Program-made: the position numbers and the translations under genes
Notes under the pieces: model-generated
The model's database searches: none
The model's input: only the letters and a program-made list of their open reading frames with translations
What the model was told of the DNA's origin: nothing
Shown here: piece by piece, positions 11,901 through 22,780 of the stretch
Position numbering within the stretch: the stretch's first letter is position 1
Layout of the letters: every line of letters starts with the position of its first letter
Source: Ascarosepion bandense
Taxonomy: Eukaryota > Mollusca > Cephalopoda > Sepiida > Sepiidae
Length of the DNA: 64,000 nt
NCBI GenBank assembly: GCA_037127315.1
Contig: JBBBDQ010001918.1
Coordinates: forward strand, 4,762,501 to 4,826,500
Reading direction: 5' to 3'

Positions 11901-13843
11901 CAACCATATAGTAAGTATTAACTCTGTGAAAGACAACCATATAGTAAGTATTAACTCTGAGAATATTAACCATAATAGCAATAAGTATTAACTCTGAGAA
12001 AGACAACCATAGTAAGTATTAACTCTGAGAAAGACAACCATATAGTAAGTATTAACTTCAGAAAGACAACCATACAGTAAGTATTAACTCTGACAAAGAC
12101 AACCATATATAGTAAGTATTAACTCTGAGAAAGACAACCATATAGTAAGTATTAACTCTGTGAAAGACAACCATATAGTAAGTATTAACTCTGAGAAAGA
12201 CAACCATATAGTAAGTATTAACTCTGAGAAAGACAACCATATAGTAAGTATTAACTCTGTGAAAGACAACCATACAGTAAGTATTAACTCTGTGAAAGAC
12301 AACCATATAGTAAGTATTAACTCTGTGAAAAGACAACCATATAGTAAGTATTAACTTGGAGAAAGACAACCATATAGTAAGTATTAACTCTGTGAAAGAC
12401 AACCATATAGTAAGCATTAACTCTGTGAAAGACAACCATATAGTAAGTATTAACTCTGAGAAAGACAACCACACAGTAAGTATTAACTCTGAGAAAGACA
12501 ACCATATAGTGGTTATTAATTTGGAGAAAGACAACCATATAGTAAGTATTAACTCTGTGAAAGACAATCATACAGTAAGTATTAACTCTGAGAAAGACAA
12601 CCATATAGTAAGTATTAACTCTGAGAAAGACAACCATATAGTAAGTATTAACTCTGAGAAAGACAACCATACAGTAAGTATTAACTCTGAGAAAGACAAC
12701 TATATAGTAAGTATTAACTCTGAGAGACAAACTACATAGTAAGTATTAACTCTGTGAAAGACAACCATACAGTAAGTATTAAATTTGAGAAAGACAACCA
12801 CATAGTAAGTATTAACTCTGAGAAAGACAACCATATAGTAAGTATTAACTCTGAGAAAGACAAAATCATACAGTAAGTATTAACTCTGTGAAAGACAACC
12901 ATATAGTAAGTATTAACTCTTGAGAAAGACAACCATATAGTAAGTATTAACTCTGTGAAAGACAACCATATAGTAAGTATTAACTCTGAGAAAGACAACC
13001 ATATAGTAAGTATTAACTCTGAGAAAGACAACCATATAGTAAGTATTAACTCTGAGAAAGACAACCATACAGTAAGTATTAACTCTGAGAAAGACAACCA
13101 TACAGTAAGTATTAACTCTAAGAAAGACAACCATAGTAAGTATTAACTCTGAGAAAGACAAACTACAAGAAAGTATTAACTCCGAGAAAGACAACCATAT
13201 AGTAAGTATTAACCTGTGAAAGACAACCATATAGTAAGTATTAACTCTGAGAAAGACAACCATATAGTAAGTATTAACTCTGTGAAAGACAACCATACAG
13301 TAAGTATTAACTCTGAGAAAGACAACCATACAAAAGTATTAACTCTGAGAAAGACAACCATACAGTAAGTATTAACTCTGAGAAAGCACAAACTACATAG
13401 TAAGTATTAACTCTGAGAAAGACAACCATATAGTAAGTATTAACTCTGTGAATGACAACCATACAGTAAGTATTAACTCTGAGAAAGACAACCATACAGT
13501 AAGTATTAACTCTGAGAAAGACAACCATACAGTAAGTATTAACTCTGAGAAAGACAACCATATAGTAAGTATTAACTCTGAGAAAGACAACCACATAGTA
13601 AGTATTAACTCTGTGGAGACAACCATACAGTAAGTATTAACTCTGAGAAAGACAACCATACAGTAAGTATTAACTCTGAGAAAGACAACCATAGTAAGTA
13701 TTAAATTTGAGAAAGACAACCATATAGTAAGTATTAACTTGAGAAAGACAACTATACAGTAAGTATTATCTCTGAGAAAGACAACCATACAGTAAGTATT
13801 AACTCTGTGAAAGTCAACCATACAGTAAGTATTAACCTTTGAG
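5963..13843. repeat. 33-bp minisatellite, about 235 copies
   Basis: The unit is 33 bp, consensus GTAAGTATTAACTCTGAGAA then AGACAACCATATA. Main variants are GAG/GTG and ATATA/ATACA. Because 33 is divisible by 3, both strands show repeated peptides (plus VSINSEKDNHI, minus MVVFLRVNTYY), which create many apparent reading frames; 1- to 8-bp indels break them all the time, so the array is not coding. Some stretches carry foreign or mutated interruptions, for example near 6960-7010 and 7150. The left flank is unassigned; the right flank is LINE copy B. Confidence 0.98.
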
Positions 13844-13879
13844 GGCGCACTGGTGGTTTTAGGTATTGTCATTCATATG

Positions 13880-14665
13880 CATCTTACCACTGGCCTACTC
13901 TCTTACTGTAGTCAACAAGTGGAACCACTACATTGAGTCAATAGCTAAATCCACTGCTAGGAAGGTTGGGTCATTGTGTTGGACCATCTGAAGCCATGAT
14001 ACATATATACAACTCAACCATTCGTCCATGCATGGAGTACTGCTGCCATATATGGTCAGGTGCCCCGCTATTCATCTCCGTGTTCTTGACAGGCTCCAAA
14101 GGAGAATCAGTAATGTGATAGGTACCGACTTGGCGGCTCGACTGCAGCCACTTTCCCACCGACGAAAACTGGCTTCCCTTTGTCTGTTCTATAAATACTT
14201 CCATGGGATCTGTTCCAACGAACTTGAGTCACTGGTGCCTCCGCAACAGGTGTTTGCTCGTGCAACCAGACTGGCAACTGGGTCCCACCCATTCACAGTT
14301 AGATCAACCAAATGAGGCCGACAATTCTACTCAATTAGTTTCTTTTCTCAAACTTCGAGCCTGTGGAACTCTCTTCCTTATTCTTGCTTTCCTGGCGGTT
14401 ACAACCCCCAGGAATTTAAATGCAAGGTCAATTCTCATCTCTTAACTACTTAACCCAGTTCTTTCCACACTGTCCTGTAGATCCTTTCCTTTCTCTCCAC
14501 CTTCGCAACTGTCATTACACCTGTATTCCCATCCTTCTGTTGCTCCTTTTTAACTGGTTCGTCCTTCTCCTCATTCTTGTCTAATCCTTTTACTCTTACG
14601 TAGCCCCCTGCACATCAGTGGCGTTACTGCCTTGCTCGGAGTGATATGATTAAAAAAAAATGTAA
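13880..14665 (+). pseudogene. LINE copy B: 3' end with RT C-terminus and tail
   Basis: Plus-strand fragments include the equivalents of NHYIESIAKSTARKVGS, then the frame 14028-14315 with LDRLQRRISNVIGTDLAARL, ASLCLFYKYFHGICSNELES and TRLATGSHPFTVRSTK, followed in another frame by the Leu-Trp-Asn C-terminal region. The 3' UTR ends in GCCTTGCTCGGAGTGATATG then ATT and A(9). Frameshifts and a stop inactivate it. It begins about 35 bp after the 33-bp array. Confidence 0.88.
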
Positions 14666-15186
14666 CGATTCAACGCAAAAACAATTTTCTTACTTGAGAA
14701 AGCAATAGAGAGCGCACCTCGAAGTGACGGTTTTTGGAGTCTCATTCAGTCAATGCAAAACAAATCTGTTCAGTTTCTTTATTTCTTCAATTGCTTTAAA
14801 GTTTCAAGAAACACTTGTGCGAAATGTTAAGTTGTTATGCAAATTTTCGGACGATAGTTCTCGGAGTTTGATTAATCAAAGCATTCAATTGTTCATGTTT
14901 TGATAACCGATCGTGGTATAACCCTTGCTTTTTTTTTACAAGACTATATTCTCTCTCTAACAAAACTTCTGGAACCATCTGTATACTGTCCTGATGTCAA
15001 CAATGTCATTACCAAAGGCCGTCTTGATATTCCGTAATACTTCAGAAGCAGAATGACCAGTTTATAATCATACACTGAGATTATTCAATATTTTTTATTG
15101 TATTCATTTTCATATGAGTAACAATATATTGAAAGATAAAATAACTGAAAATAAAATGACTCAGGAATAATTAAATATCTTTTATA
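14666..15186. other. No recognised feature
   Basis: AT-rich, apparently single-copy sequence within this window. Confidence 0.5.
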
Positions 15187-15273
15187 TACAGAGTGTCCAT
15201 AAAGTTCCTGTGCAATTTATAACTTTATTTGTTTGTGCAATACACACAAAATTATGGACACCCTGTACTAAGG
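15187..15273. mobile_element. Short mariner-type MITE
   Basis: About 85 bp bounded by TACAGAGTGTCCATAA and the imperfect complement TTATGGACACCCTGTA, with TA at the borders. Termini of the type ACAGNGTGTCC are common in mariner elements. It has no coding capacity. Confidence 0.7.
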
Positions 15274-15281
15274 CGCTGAGG

Positions 15282-15595
15282 ATGAGCGTTGTGGTGTAGT
15301 GGATACGACTTGGAACGACAAATCAGGAAGCCGAGTTCGAATTCCAGCTGAATTCCTTGCATTCACTTATGCACAAATAACTTTGGGAAAGATATTAATC
15401 TTTCTCTTCCCTCCAGTTATGGGTTAAATAATAGGACAGATTGGGTTCTCTAGCCTTGGCTGGCAAGCAATCTACCGCAGAAAGCAATGGCAACCTACTG
15501 TGGTATGATCTTCTGCCAAGTCAGTCATGCCTCTTTGTGGACATGATCGCCCAAAGCGTGTATCACGTATGACTGACTGTACTAAGGCGGTTACT
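15282..15595 (+). mobile_element. SINE-A, near full length
   Basis: Head GAGCGTTGTGGTGTAGTGG (box A TGGTGTAGTGG), box B GAGTTCGAATTCCAG, body words GGTTAAATAATAGGACAGATTGG and GCAATGGCAACCTACTG, 3' module with GACATGATCGCCCAAAGCG and end TGACTGACTG. The A and B boxes are a pol III internal promoter of tRNA type, typical of tRNA-derived SINEs; cephalopod tRNA-derived families are known, but I cannot assign a named family from sequence alone. Confidence 0.9.
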
Positions 15596-15741
15596 TCGTA
15601 ATAAAAAATGCGTAATTTCATGTGTGGCAGCCTAATATAAGGTTTAAAGACTATAAACTTTATATTTATTCGGTAGATAAATACTAGAGGATTTTTGCTT
15701 GCTAATCTCTTCATTCATGTTATTTGTTTATTTCTATCCCA
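15596..15741. other. Spacer sharing a block with 19430
   Basis: TGTGTGGCAGCCTAATATAA at about 15619 recurs at 19437. It may be the end of an LTR or another repeat; the rest is AT-rich. Confidence 0.4.
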
Positions 15742-16045
15742 GTTGTGGTGCATTGGATATCGGCTCGGAAGGAGAAATCGGGAAGCCGAGTTCGAATTCC
15801 AGCTGAATTCATTGCATTCAATTACGAGCAAATACCCTTGGGAAAGGTATTAATCCGTCTATTCCTTCCAGTTATGGGTTAAATAACAGGACAGATTGGG
15901 TTCTGTAGCCTTGGTCGGCAACCAGTCTACCGCAGAAAGCAATGGCAACCTACTGCTGGATAATCTTCTGCCCAGTCAGTCATGTCTCTATCGAGACATG
16001 ATCACCCAAGCGTGTATCACGTATGGCACTCAACTGACTGACTGA
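15742..16045 (+). mobile_element. SINE-A, near full length
   Basis: Same architecture as the copy at 15282: box A TGGTGCATTGG, box B GTTCGAATTCC, CTTCTGCCCAGTCAGTCATG, an imperfect hairpin GTCTC/GAGAC and a (TGAC)n end. Two copies in the same orientation within 800 bp. Confidence 0.9.
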
Positions 16046-16494
16046 TCCCAGTTAGAGTTGCATCTGAAAAAAGGCCCTTCCCTAAATAATCAATTTTTTT
16101 CTGTGGTCAGCATTGAATCAAGAACTAAATAGTTTTGGTATCGTGTCAGTAGAGTGTGAAGTGAGCAGAGAATTGAATTTAGATGACATCCTGAAAGTTT
16201 TTTCTTTTACAAGCAGAACTCTGTCCTTGGTCCTATTTTGTTTTTTGTTTTTTTGTTTTGTTTTTTCAGTTTCATTAGCGGCCTCCCCAATACTATCCAC
16301 TCTCAGTTTGGCATCTATGCGTCGACATTAAATCTGATCATGTCGATATGATGAAAATGGCGGCTGATCTAAAAAAAAATTACCATCTGTTGTTAACTGG
16401 GATAAAGTATAGCTTCAAACAATAGCTAATTTCTTTCAATCACCTGAGTGATCTCTTTCTGTCTTCCATCAGCATGGCTAGTTCTAACCTCTAG
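16046..16494. other. No recognised feature
   Basis: A T/G-rich tract lies at about 16230-16270. Short frames on both strands overlap and look accidental. Confidence 0.45.
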
Positions 16495-17092
16495 GAGGGT
16501 GACTCATTGCAACTTCACGGGATAGCATCTTCGGCTATACTGGGTCCTGGGCATAACGGTCAACTGCATCCGGTAGCAAGGCCTCTGATTGGGAGGTTGT
16601 GAGGGGCATGGAACCACCTTTTAATTGCTGTTGTTCCCAGGTTTACCCTGACTCGGAGTGGTAGCACCTGTTAGGGGGTCCCAGCTATGGGCACATAGTT
16701 AACCCCCACACTGGGGTCAAAACACTATGAAAGTATAAAAATACACTTTTATAGAAATATATACATAAAAAAGACTTTTATAGAAAAATAAATATTTTTG
16801 AAGGAAAAATATTACCAACAATACATTTTTGAAGAAAATTTATTGTTATAACACATTTTTGAAGGAAAAATAATTATTCTCAGCAAAACATTTTTGAATA
16901 AAAACTAGAAGACCTTTTCAGTTTTCTAAAATAAAAAAGAATAAACACACAAAAAAATCATTAAAATCTGACTAAATCAACCGAACATTACAACAAATGC
17001 CTTAAAACACGACCTTTTTGGCATTAAATAACCCACAGAGATGTTGATATGCCGTTAAACAAAACTCAAACTCAAACTCAAAATCGGCTATA
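16495..17092 (+). repeat. Interspersed repeat R1, copy 1
   Basis: About 600 bp that recurs in reverse orientation at 20622-21235. It starts in GC-richer sequence (ATCCGGTAGCAAGGCCTCTG, AGGTTGTGAGG), has an AT-rich middle with TTTTTGAAGGAAAAA-type words and ends GTTGATATGCCGTTAAAC then (CTCAAA)n. The 3' end is shared with the 5S-headed retroposon at 43527-44022, so R1 may be the LINE or SINE family that supplies that tail. Identity unknown. Confidence 0.8.
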
Positions 17093-17162
17093 CTGAATCC
17101 GTTGCTAGGTCAGATGCCAAGAAGTTTTATTCATTGGGTCGTGCAAGACATTTTTCTCTCCA

Positions 17163-17525
17163 CACTTTTTTTTTTTTAATCATATCACCCCGAGCAAGGC
17201 GGTAACGCCACTGATGTGCAGGGGGCTACGTAAGAGTGAAAAGATTGGAAAGAAGAAAGCCGGAAACCACATCCTGAACAGGGAACAAGGGATGAGCCTA
17301 TACACCTGTACAATAGACGTGGGTGGAGGGTGAACCGGGCGATAGTTTAGTCTATCTACTCCAATTGAGGAAAAAAATGAAAAAGAAAAAATGAAACGTG
17401 AAAAGATTGGAAAAGAGAAAGCCGGAAATCACATCCTAAACAGGGAACAAGGGATGAGTCTCTACACCTGTTCAATAGACGTGGGTGGAGTGTGAACCGG
17501 GTGATAGTTTAGTCTATCTACTCCA
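17163..17525 (-). mobile_element. SINE-B, one copy plus a partial second unit
   Basis: Read on the minus strand: a tRNA-like head with box B CGGTTCACCCTCC, a body with GGCTCATCCCTTGTTCCCTG and GGTTTCCGGCTTTC, and the tail CGTAGCCCCCTGCACATCAG, GCCTTGCTCGGGGTGATATG, ATT, A-run. A second head-plus-body unit without tail follows at 17388-17525, so this is already a dimer, an early form of the 163-bp array at 23345-24490. Confidence 0.85.
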
Positions 17526-18064
17526 ATTAGATTCATCTTAAATATCTATAAGTCTGCCATCCGTTCATGTTTAGAATATTTGTTATATGCTGAGAGATTC
17601 TTGATAAAATCCTAAAAAGAATCAGCAATGTTATTGGTCCAGACCTAGCATCTCGGCTTCAGTCACATTTCCACTGGCATCAAGTTACCTTCCCGTGGCT
17701 TTTCTTTAAATACCCTCATGGTAATTGTTCGGATAAGCAGTTCATTATGGTACCTAGATCTTATGATTATATGCGCGGTAAAAGATAGACAACGAAGTCT
17801 CCTTAATTTACAGTTAAACTGTATATCTAAGTCCATGCTAGCTGTTTATTTTCTCGCGTTTCTCACTTGTATAACTCGCTTCCGGCTCCATACTTTCCAG
17901 CCAATTTTAATTTGCAAAAATCTAAATTCACTGTCAATAGCTATTCACTGCCCTCCTGAATATTCTTCTATTGTTCTAGCTTCTAAATATTTCTCTTTTG
18001 TCTCATTCCTTCTCAATAAACGAGACTTTGTCATGTCAATGAGAATTTTTCAATTTCTAAAATA
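17526..18064 (+). pseudogene. LINE copy C, strongly decayed
   Basis: TCTGCCATCCGTTCATGTTT and later ATCAGCAATGTTATTGGTCC and TTTCTCGCGTTTCTCACTTG line up in order with LINE copy E at 26088, 26180 and 26410. The frame is full of stops and shifts; the 115-codon frame at 17718-18065 is an artefact of this decay. Confidence 0.75.
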
Positions 18065-18111
18065 AGCTGGAATTTTCATACAAATTCAGCAAGAATCAAC
18101 AATAAGAACAT

Positions 18112-18206
18112 ATCTATTTGCATTACTTGTATTATGGACTTATGGGTAAAAATATAATGAAAGATTACCTAGAAAGAAAAAGAATCAGAAATAAGCAAAT
18201 ATGTTT
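18112..18206. repeat. Left flanking direct repeat of the 25-bp array
   Basis: TTGTATTATGGACTTATGGG and AAAAATATAATGAAAGATTA recur, with substitutions, at 19045-19122 beyond the array. Confidence 0.75.
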
Positions 18207-19020
18207 TTGTATACCAAGGCGGTGTTTTTAAGTTGACCAGATGGCGGTGTTTTTATGTTGACCAGATGGCGGTGTTTTTAAGTTGACAAGGATGTCGGTG
18301 TTTTTAAGTTGATCATATGGCGGTGTTTTTAAGTTGACCAGATGGTGGTGTTTTTAAGTTGACCAGATGTCGGTGTTTTTAAGTTGACCAGATGTCGGTG
18401 TTTTTAAGTTGACCAGATGGCGGTGTTTTTAAGTTGACCAGATGGCGGTGTTTTTAAATTGACCAGATGGCGGTGTTTTTAAGTTGACCAGATGGCGGTG
18501 TTTTTAAGTTGACCAGATGTCGGTGTTTTTAAGTTGACCAGATGGCGGTGTTTTTAAGTTGACCAGATGGCGGTGTTTTTAAGTTGACCAGATGTCGGTG
18601 TTTTTAAGTTGACCAGATGGCGGTGTTTTTAAATTGACCGGATGGCGGTTTTTTAAGTTGACCAGATGTCGGTGTTTTTAAGTTGACCAGATGGCGGTGT
18701 TTTTAAATTGACCAGATGACGGTGTTTTTAAGTTGACCAGATGTCGGTGTGTTTTAGTTGACCAGATGGCGATGCTTTTAAGTTGACCAGATGGCGGTGT
18801 TTTTAAGTTGACCAGATGGCGGTGTTTTTAAGTTGACCAGATGGCGGTGTTTTTAAATTGACCAGATGGCGGTGTTTTTAAGTTGACCAGATGTCGGTGT
18901 GTTTTAGTTGACCAGATTGCGATGCTTTTAAGTTGACCAGATGGCGGTGTTTTTAAGTTGACCAGATGGCGGTGTTTTTAAGTTGACCAGATGGCGGTGT
19001 TTTTAAGTTGACCAGATCAG
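18207..19020. repeat. 25-bp minisatellite, about 32 copies
   Basis: Unit GACCAGATGGCGGTGTTTTT then AAGTT, with variants GGCGG/GTCGG, AAGTT/AAATT and a recurring GTGTGTTTTAG form at 18745 and 18897 that marks an internal duplication of about 150 bp. Confidence 0.97.
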
Positions 19021-19039
19021 CAAACAAAAAAAAAAAAAA

Positions 19040-19122
19040 AATTATATACACGATTTGTATTATGTGCTTAAGAGTAAAAATATAATGAATGTTTATCTGG
19101 AAAGAAAAGAGTCAGGGATATG
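19040..19122. repeat. Right flanking direct repeat of the 25-bp array
   Basis: Diverged second copy of 18112-18206, preceded by an A-run (19025-19040). Confidence 0.7.
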
Positions 19123-19149
19123 TAAAATAGAATTCGTCATTTTTGCATG

Positions 19150-19465
19150 CACCTTTTTTCGCCTTTACAGTAATGTGATTGGCTGGTGTCAGCCATAAAT
19201 ACAGGCGAAGGCGAGGGCATATAGAACGCGATGCCTATAGGTATACATATCTACAACTAGAGGTCTACAAGTCTTCGACTATTAGTCTACGGCTATTGAC
19301 TACGCCAACGTCTCAGGATACTGCATACGACGGGTACCGTCTATGTACTAAATTGTTCTACCCGGTTACATTTGCCTAAATCGTTTAATTACCCCGAAGG
19401 ATATATATGTCCCTTTCCGGGACATATCACATTTCGTGTGTGGCAGCCTAATATAACTTTTTGTC
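19150..19465. other. Unidentified block, possible solo LTR
   Basis: It holds a GTGATTGGCTGG box, CCATAAATACAGG that could serve as a TATA element, and a terminal region TGTGTGGCAGCCTAATATAA shared with 15619. These are LTR-like hints only; I could not define TG...CA ends or a target-site duplication. Confidence 0.3.
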
Positions 19466-19519
19466 CTGATCTTGTAATTGTTCTGGTGAGCGCCTCACTA
19501 TGTTACATAGAATTTTTAA

Positions 19520-20055
19520 ATTCAAGCCCAGCACTAGACTGGATATCGACTCGGAATGAGAAATCGGAGAGAGGAGTTTTAATTCCAATTGAATTCGTTG
19601 CATTCACTTACGCACAAGAAAGGTATTAATCTGTCTATTACTTCCAGCTATGGGTAAGTTATTAACCCTTCTCTTCCTTCCAGCTATTGGTTAAATAACA
19701 GAACAGATTAGTTTGTTATAGCCTTGGTTGACAACCAATATACCGCAGAAAATGACGGAAAGGTATTAATCCGTCTCCCCCCTCCAGTTATGGGTTAAAT
19801 AACAGGACAGATTGGTTTCTATAGCCTGTGCTGGCAACCAGTCTACCGCAGAAAGCAATGGTAACCTACTGCGGGATAATATTCTGCCCACTCAGTCGTG
19901 TCTCTTTCGAGACATGATCGCCCAAGCGTGCATCACGTATGGCACTTAACTAACTGACTGACTGCGAGAAAATCTTCTACCCAGTCAGTCATGTCTCTTT
20001 CGAGACATGATCGCCCAAGCGTACATCACATGTGGTATTTAACTGACTGACTGAC
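19520..20055 (+). mobile_element. SINE-A with duplicated internal modules
   Basis: A tRNA-like head (TGGATATCGACTCGGAATG) is followed by three versions of the GGTATTAATC / TATGGGTTAA module and two versions of the 3' module (CATGTCTCTTTCGAGACATG hairpin, GATCGCCCAAGCG, (TGAC)n). It is a SINE-A rearranged by local duplication rather than a simple insertion. Confidence 0.8.
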
Positions 20056-20330
20056 CGGTTTCATCCATTTACAGTTGAGCCACTTAGAAATATACTGTAT
20101 ATTCTATGTTTACGGTATCTTTTCTCGCACTTCTCGCTTGTGGAACTCCCTTCCAGCTTGATGCTTTCCAGTTAATTTTTACCCTCAAAAAATTAACTGC
20201 AACGTACTTTACTTATGATTACTCGCTTTTTTGTTCTCGCTTCTTAATAATGTTTTAGTTTTTATAAATCTTTCATACCAAATAACCTTCTTCTAACATG
20301 GCGCTTTTCCTGCTTAGCTTGAAGTGAACT
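20056..20330 (+). pseudogene. LINE copy D, C-terminal fragment
   Basis: TTTCTCGCACTTCTCGCTTG then TGGAACTCCCTTCCAG match the FFPRTSRLWNSLP region of copy E (26410-26455). Stops and indels follow. Confidence 0.75.
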
Positions 20331-20621
20331 CGATTATAAAAAATATATGCAAGAAAGATTAACTTTTGATCACATGTTTTTATTTTATCGTCTATATCTT
20401 TAGATCATTTGTACATAGATATTTCATGTTATACATACTGTCATAATATTTCATGTTATACATACTGTCATAATATGTGTGCATTGACTGATTGATTCTT
20501 TTTCAAGATTTGTAGAATATTTAAAGCTAGAATTTGTTTTTACGTTGTAAGATTTTTTTTGTTGACAAAATTATTATGTTCTAAAATATTTTTGGGAAGA
20601 TAATTTCAAATTTTTTTCTTT
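20331..20621. repeat. AT-rich stretch with a 29-bp direct duplication
   Basis: ATATTTCATGTTATACATAC followed by TGTCATAAT occurs twice in tandem at about 20420-20477. The rest is AT-rich without features. Confidence 0.75.
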
Positions 20622-21235
20622 ACCAGTTTGAGTTTGAGTTTTGTTTAATGGCATATCAACCTCTGTGGGTTATTTAATGCCAAAAATGTGGGGTTTTAGG
20701 GTATTTTTGTAATGTTCAGTTATAGTGAGAAAGTTGATTTAGTCAGATTGAGTCTGAGTTTTGTTTAATGGCATATCAACCTTTGTGGGTTATTTAATGC
20801 CAAAAAGGTAGGGTTTTAAGGTATTTTTGTAATGTTCGGTTGATTCAGTCAGATTTTAATGAAATTTTTTGTCTTCATTTTTATTTTAGAAAACTGAATA
20901 TGTTTCTAGTTTTGTGTTCGAAAATGTTTTGCTGTAAATAATATTTCTTTTTCTTCAAAAATTCTTTATGGCAATAATTTTTCTTCAAAAATGTATATTT
21001 TTCTATAAAAGTCTTTTTTATGTATATATTTCTATAAAAGTGCATTTTTATACTTTCATAGTGTTTTGAACCCAGTTTTGATGTTAACTATTTGCCTATA
21101 GCTGAGACCCTAACAGGTGCTACCACACCGGATCAGGGTGAACCTGAGAACAACAGCAATTAGGAGGTGGTTCCATGCTCCTCACAACCTTACAATTAGA
21201 GGCCTTGATGTCGGATGTAGTTTACCGTCATGCAC
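20622..21235 (-). repeat. Interspersed repeat R1, copy 2 with internal duplication
   Basis: Reverse complement of 16495-17092. The 3' end region (GGCATATCAACCTCTGTGGG, TTATTTAATGCC) is present twice (20640 and 20770), a 130-bp tandem duplication. Confidence 0.8.
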
Positions 21236-21326
21236 AGATCCATTTTCTTTCCGATTATTACGAATATGCAACTGATGGTTGCATAGTGCATATAACCGCG
21301 AATCGTACTACAGAGGTGGGATAATA

Positions 21327-21329
<3 letters not shown>

Positions 21330-21396
<67 letters not shown>
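21330..21396. repeat. (CA)n(TA)n microsatellite
   Basis: Read directly. The minus-strand frame 21258-21476 is translated microsatellite. Confidence 0.97.
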
Positions 21397-21398
<2 letters not shown>

Positions 21399-22402
21399 AA
21401 AAGGATGATCAGATAGGTAAATCCCAAAAACCCGGTCCTTATTAATATTAATTTCATTAATATTAAAATTGATCAAGGTGAAGGGCTGGATGCAAATATT
21501 TACAGAGCCAAATATAAAAAATAAAACAAAAATTTCGATATTTCAATCCGCTGGATAGTCATTTCTACGAGGACATCTTCGCTTCTTCAGCAACGGCGAA
21601 ACGAAAATTTTATTAACTCAAATTCAAATGTGTTAAAAGATTTTATACCGGTAGAAGTCCCCCCCCCCAAAAAAAAAAAATCATCCATACACAGGAAAAT
21701 AAAATGGGGTGGGATTAAGAATTTTTGAATTTAAGGAAATAAAAAGGGGAACGCAGACAGATACCTATGTCTCATATTAGAAGACATACCCCTCCCCCAT
21801 ACAAGAGTCAAAATTTAAAATTTTGAATTTTAAATTCAATCATGTCAAAGGGATAGAAGTGGTAGGGGGAGGAAAGGAAAAAAAGGAAAAATGTGGGGAG
21901 GGGTGGTTGACTGGGAAGTTAGCTATGAAAAATTTTTGCATAAAAACAAAAGAAAACTGATGACATCAATGTCAAAAATAAAATATTGAAAAAATGACCA
22001 AAGAAATTTTAGTTTAAATAAATAATGGCTGGGACAAATGTTATAGAAAATATTTGGACAAACAAATTTAAAAATAAATCTTAAATTTAAAATTTAAAAT
22101 CAAAAATATTAACTTCAAGGTAGATCTCAAAAGAATCCATTTCTTTTAATACAAATACACACACACACACACACACTCAAACACACACACATTCATGAAC
22201 ATAATTTACTTAAATATTTTAAGGATATTCGCAATTCACGAGTTAAATTTAATTGTAATTATTTTTAAAATTTAAGGAATCAAATTTAAGTCAGCTTAGT
22301 TTGAAAGGAACCGAATAATTATATATATTTTATAGGGATCTGCTAAAAATTAACCAAAATTAATCTTTTATGTGCAAATTAAAAAGTAATATAGATTTAG
22401 AA
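21397..22402. other. AT-rich region, possible Penelope-like element remnant
   Basis: No frame is convincing. The block ATTTCAATCCGCTGGATAGT ... GCTTCTTCAGCAACGGCGAA at 21537-21602 resembles, in my recollection, non-coding sequence often found in Penelope-like elements, and an undoubted Penelope-like fragment lies at 24958-25553. A CA microsatellite sits at 22158-22193. Confidence 0.3.
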
Positions 22403-22780
22403 TTATATATAGTCATCCGCAGACAGATCTGTTTCGCTGTAACACAGCTCATCAGTACGGTTAGACTCCGATTGATCCCTAACCGAATTGGCGTCAGTCG
22501 GCGACTCTACCCCTGGGCCACGGGCGTTCGGTGGAAGAACGCAGTCTTTTTTAGCGCATATCATAGAGTCCGATCGCTTCCTAACCCAGGATTGAAACCC
22601 GACCGAATCAGCATCAGTCGGCGATTCTACCACTATACCACGCGCGTCCATTTTAGCGCGTATAAACACGCCCAATAGCTAGATTGCTCTAATTCATTAT
22701 TGAATGAGCGATGCGTACATGCTGGCGTAGCTAGTGTTTACAAAGTCTCCCACTCTTCCAGAGTGCTCAATCAGTGTGTG
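22403..22780 (-). mobile_element. SINE-H copy 1, two tRNA-like heads and one hammerhead
   Basis: Read on the minus strand: spacer with CATCGCTCATTCAATAATGA, then a first tRNA-like module (box A TGGTATAGTGGTAGAAT, box B GGTTTCAATCCTGG), a second more degraded module (GTGGCCCAGGGGTAGAG, with a damaged B box), then the hammerhead at 22411-22467 and TATATA. The pol III boxes make it a tRNA-derived SINE; the duplicated head is peculiar to this copy. It faces SINE-H copy 2 head to head. Confidence 0.8.
22411..22467 (-). ncRNA. Hammerhead ribozyme, type I, intact core
   Basis: Minus strand, 5' to 3': AGTC, internal loop, CCGTA (stem I 5' side), CTGATGA, GCTGT-GTT-ACAGC (stem II, 5 bp), GAA, ACAGATCTGT (stem III, self-complementary), C with GTC as cleavage triplet, then TGCGG (stem I 3' side) and GACT. 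All invariant core positions (CUGAUGA, GAAA, NUH site) are present. Predicted cleavage is between 22421 and 22420. Type I order and the tiny stem III match hammerheads of animal retroelements, where dimers often form the active fold. Activity is inferred. Confidence 0.88.

Noticed and set aside
8346..12739. Many open frames of 100-234 codons with repeating peptides on both strands
   Set aside because: They are a 33-bp unit read in frame, present on both strands at once and broken by indels; no start context, introns or non-repeat sequence support a gene.
5963..13843. CRISPR-like array of 33-bp direct repeats
   Set aside because: There are no variable spacers: the repeats are contiguous, and the context is eukaryotic. 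It is a minisatellite.
15282..15360. Functional tRNA genes at the SINE heads
   Set aside because: Boxes A and B are present but no cloverleaf with acceptor stem and anticodon arm forms convincingly, and the sequences continue into SINE bodies.
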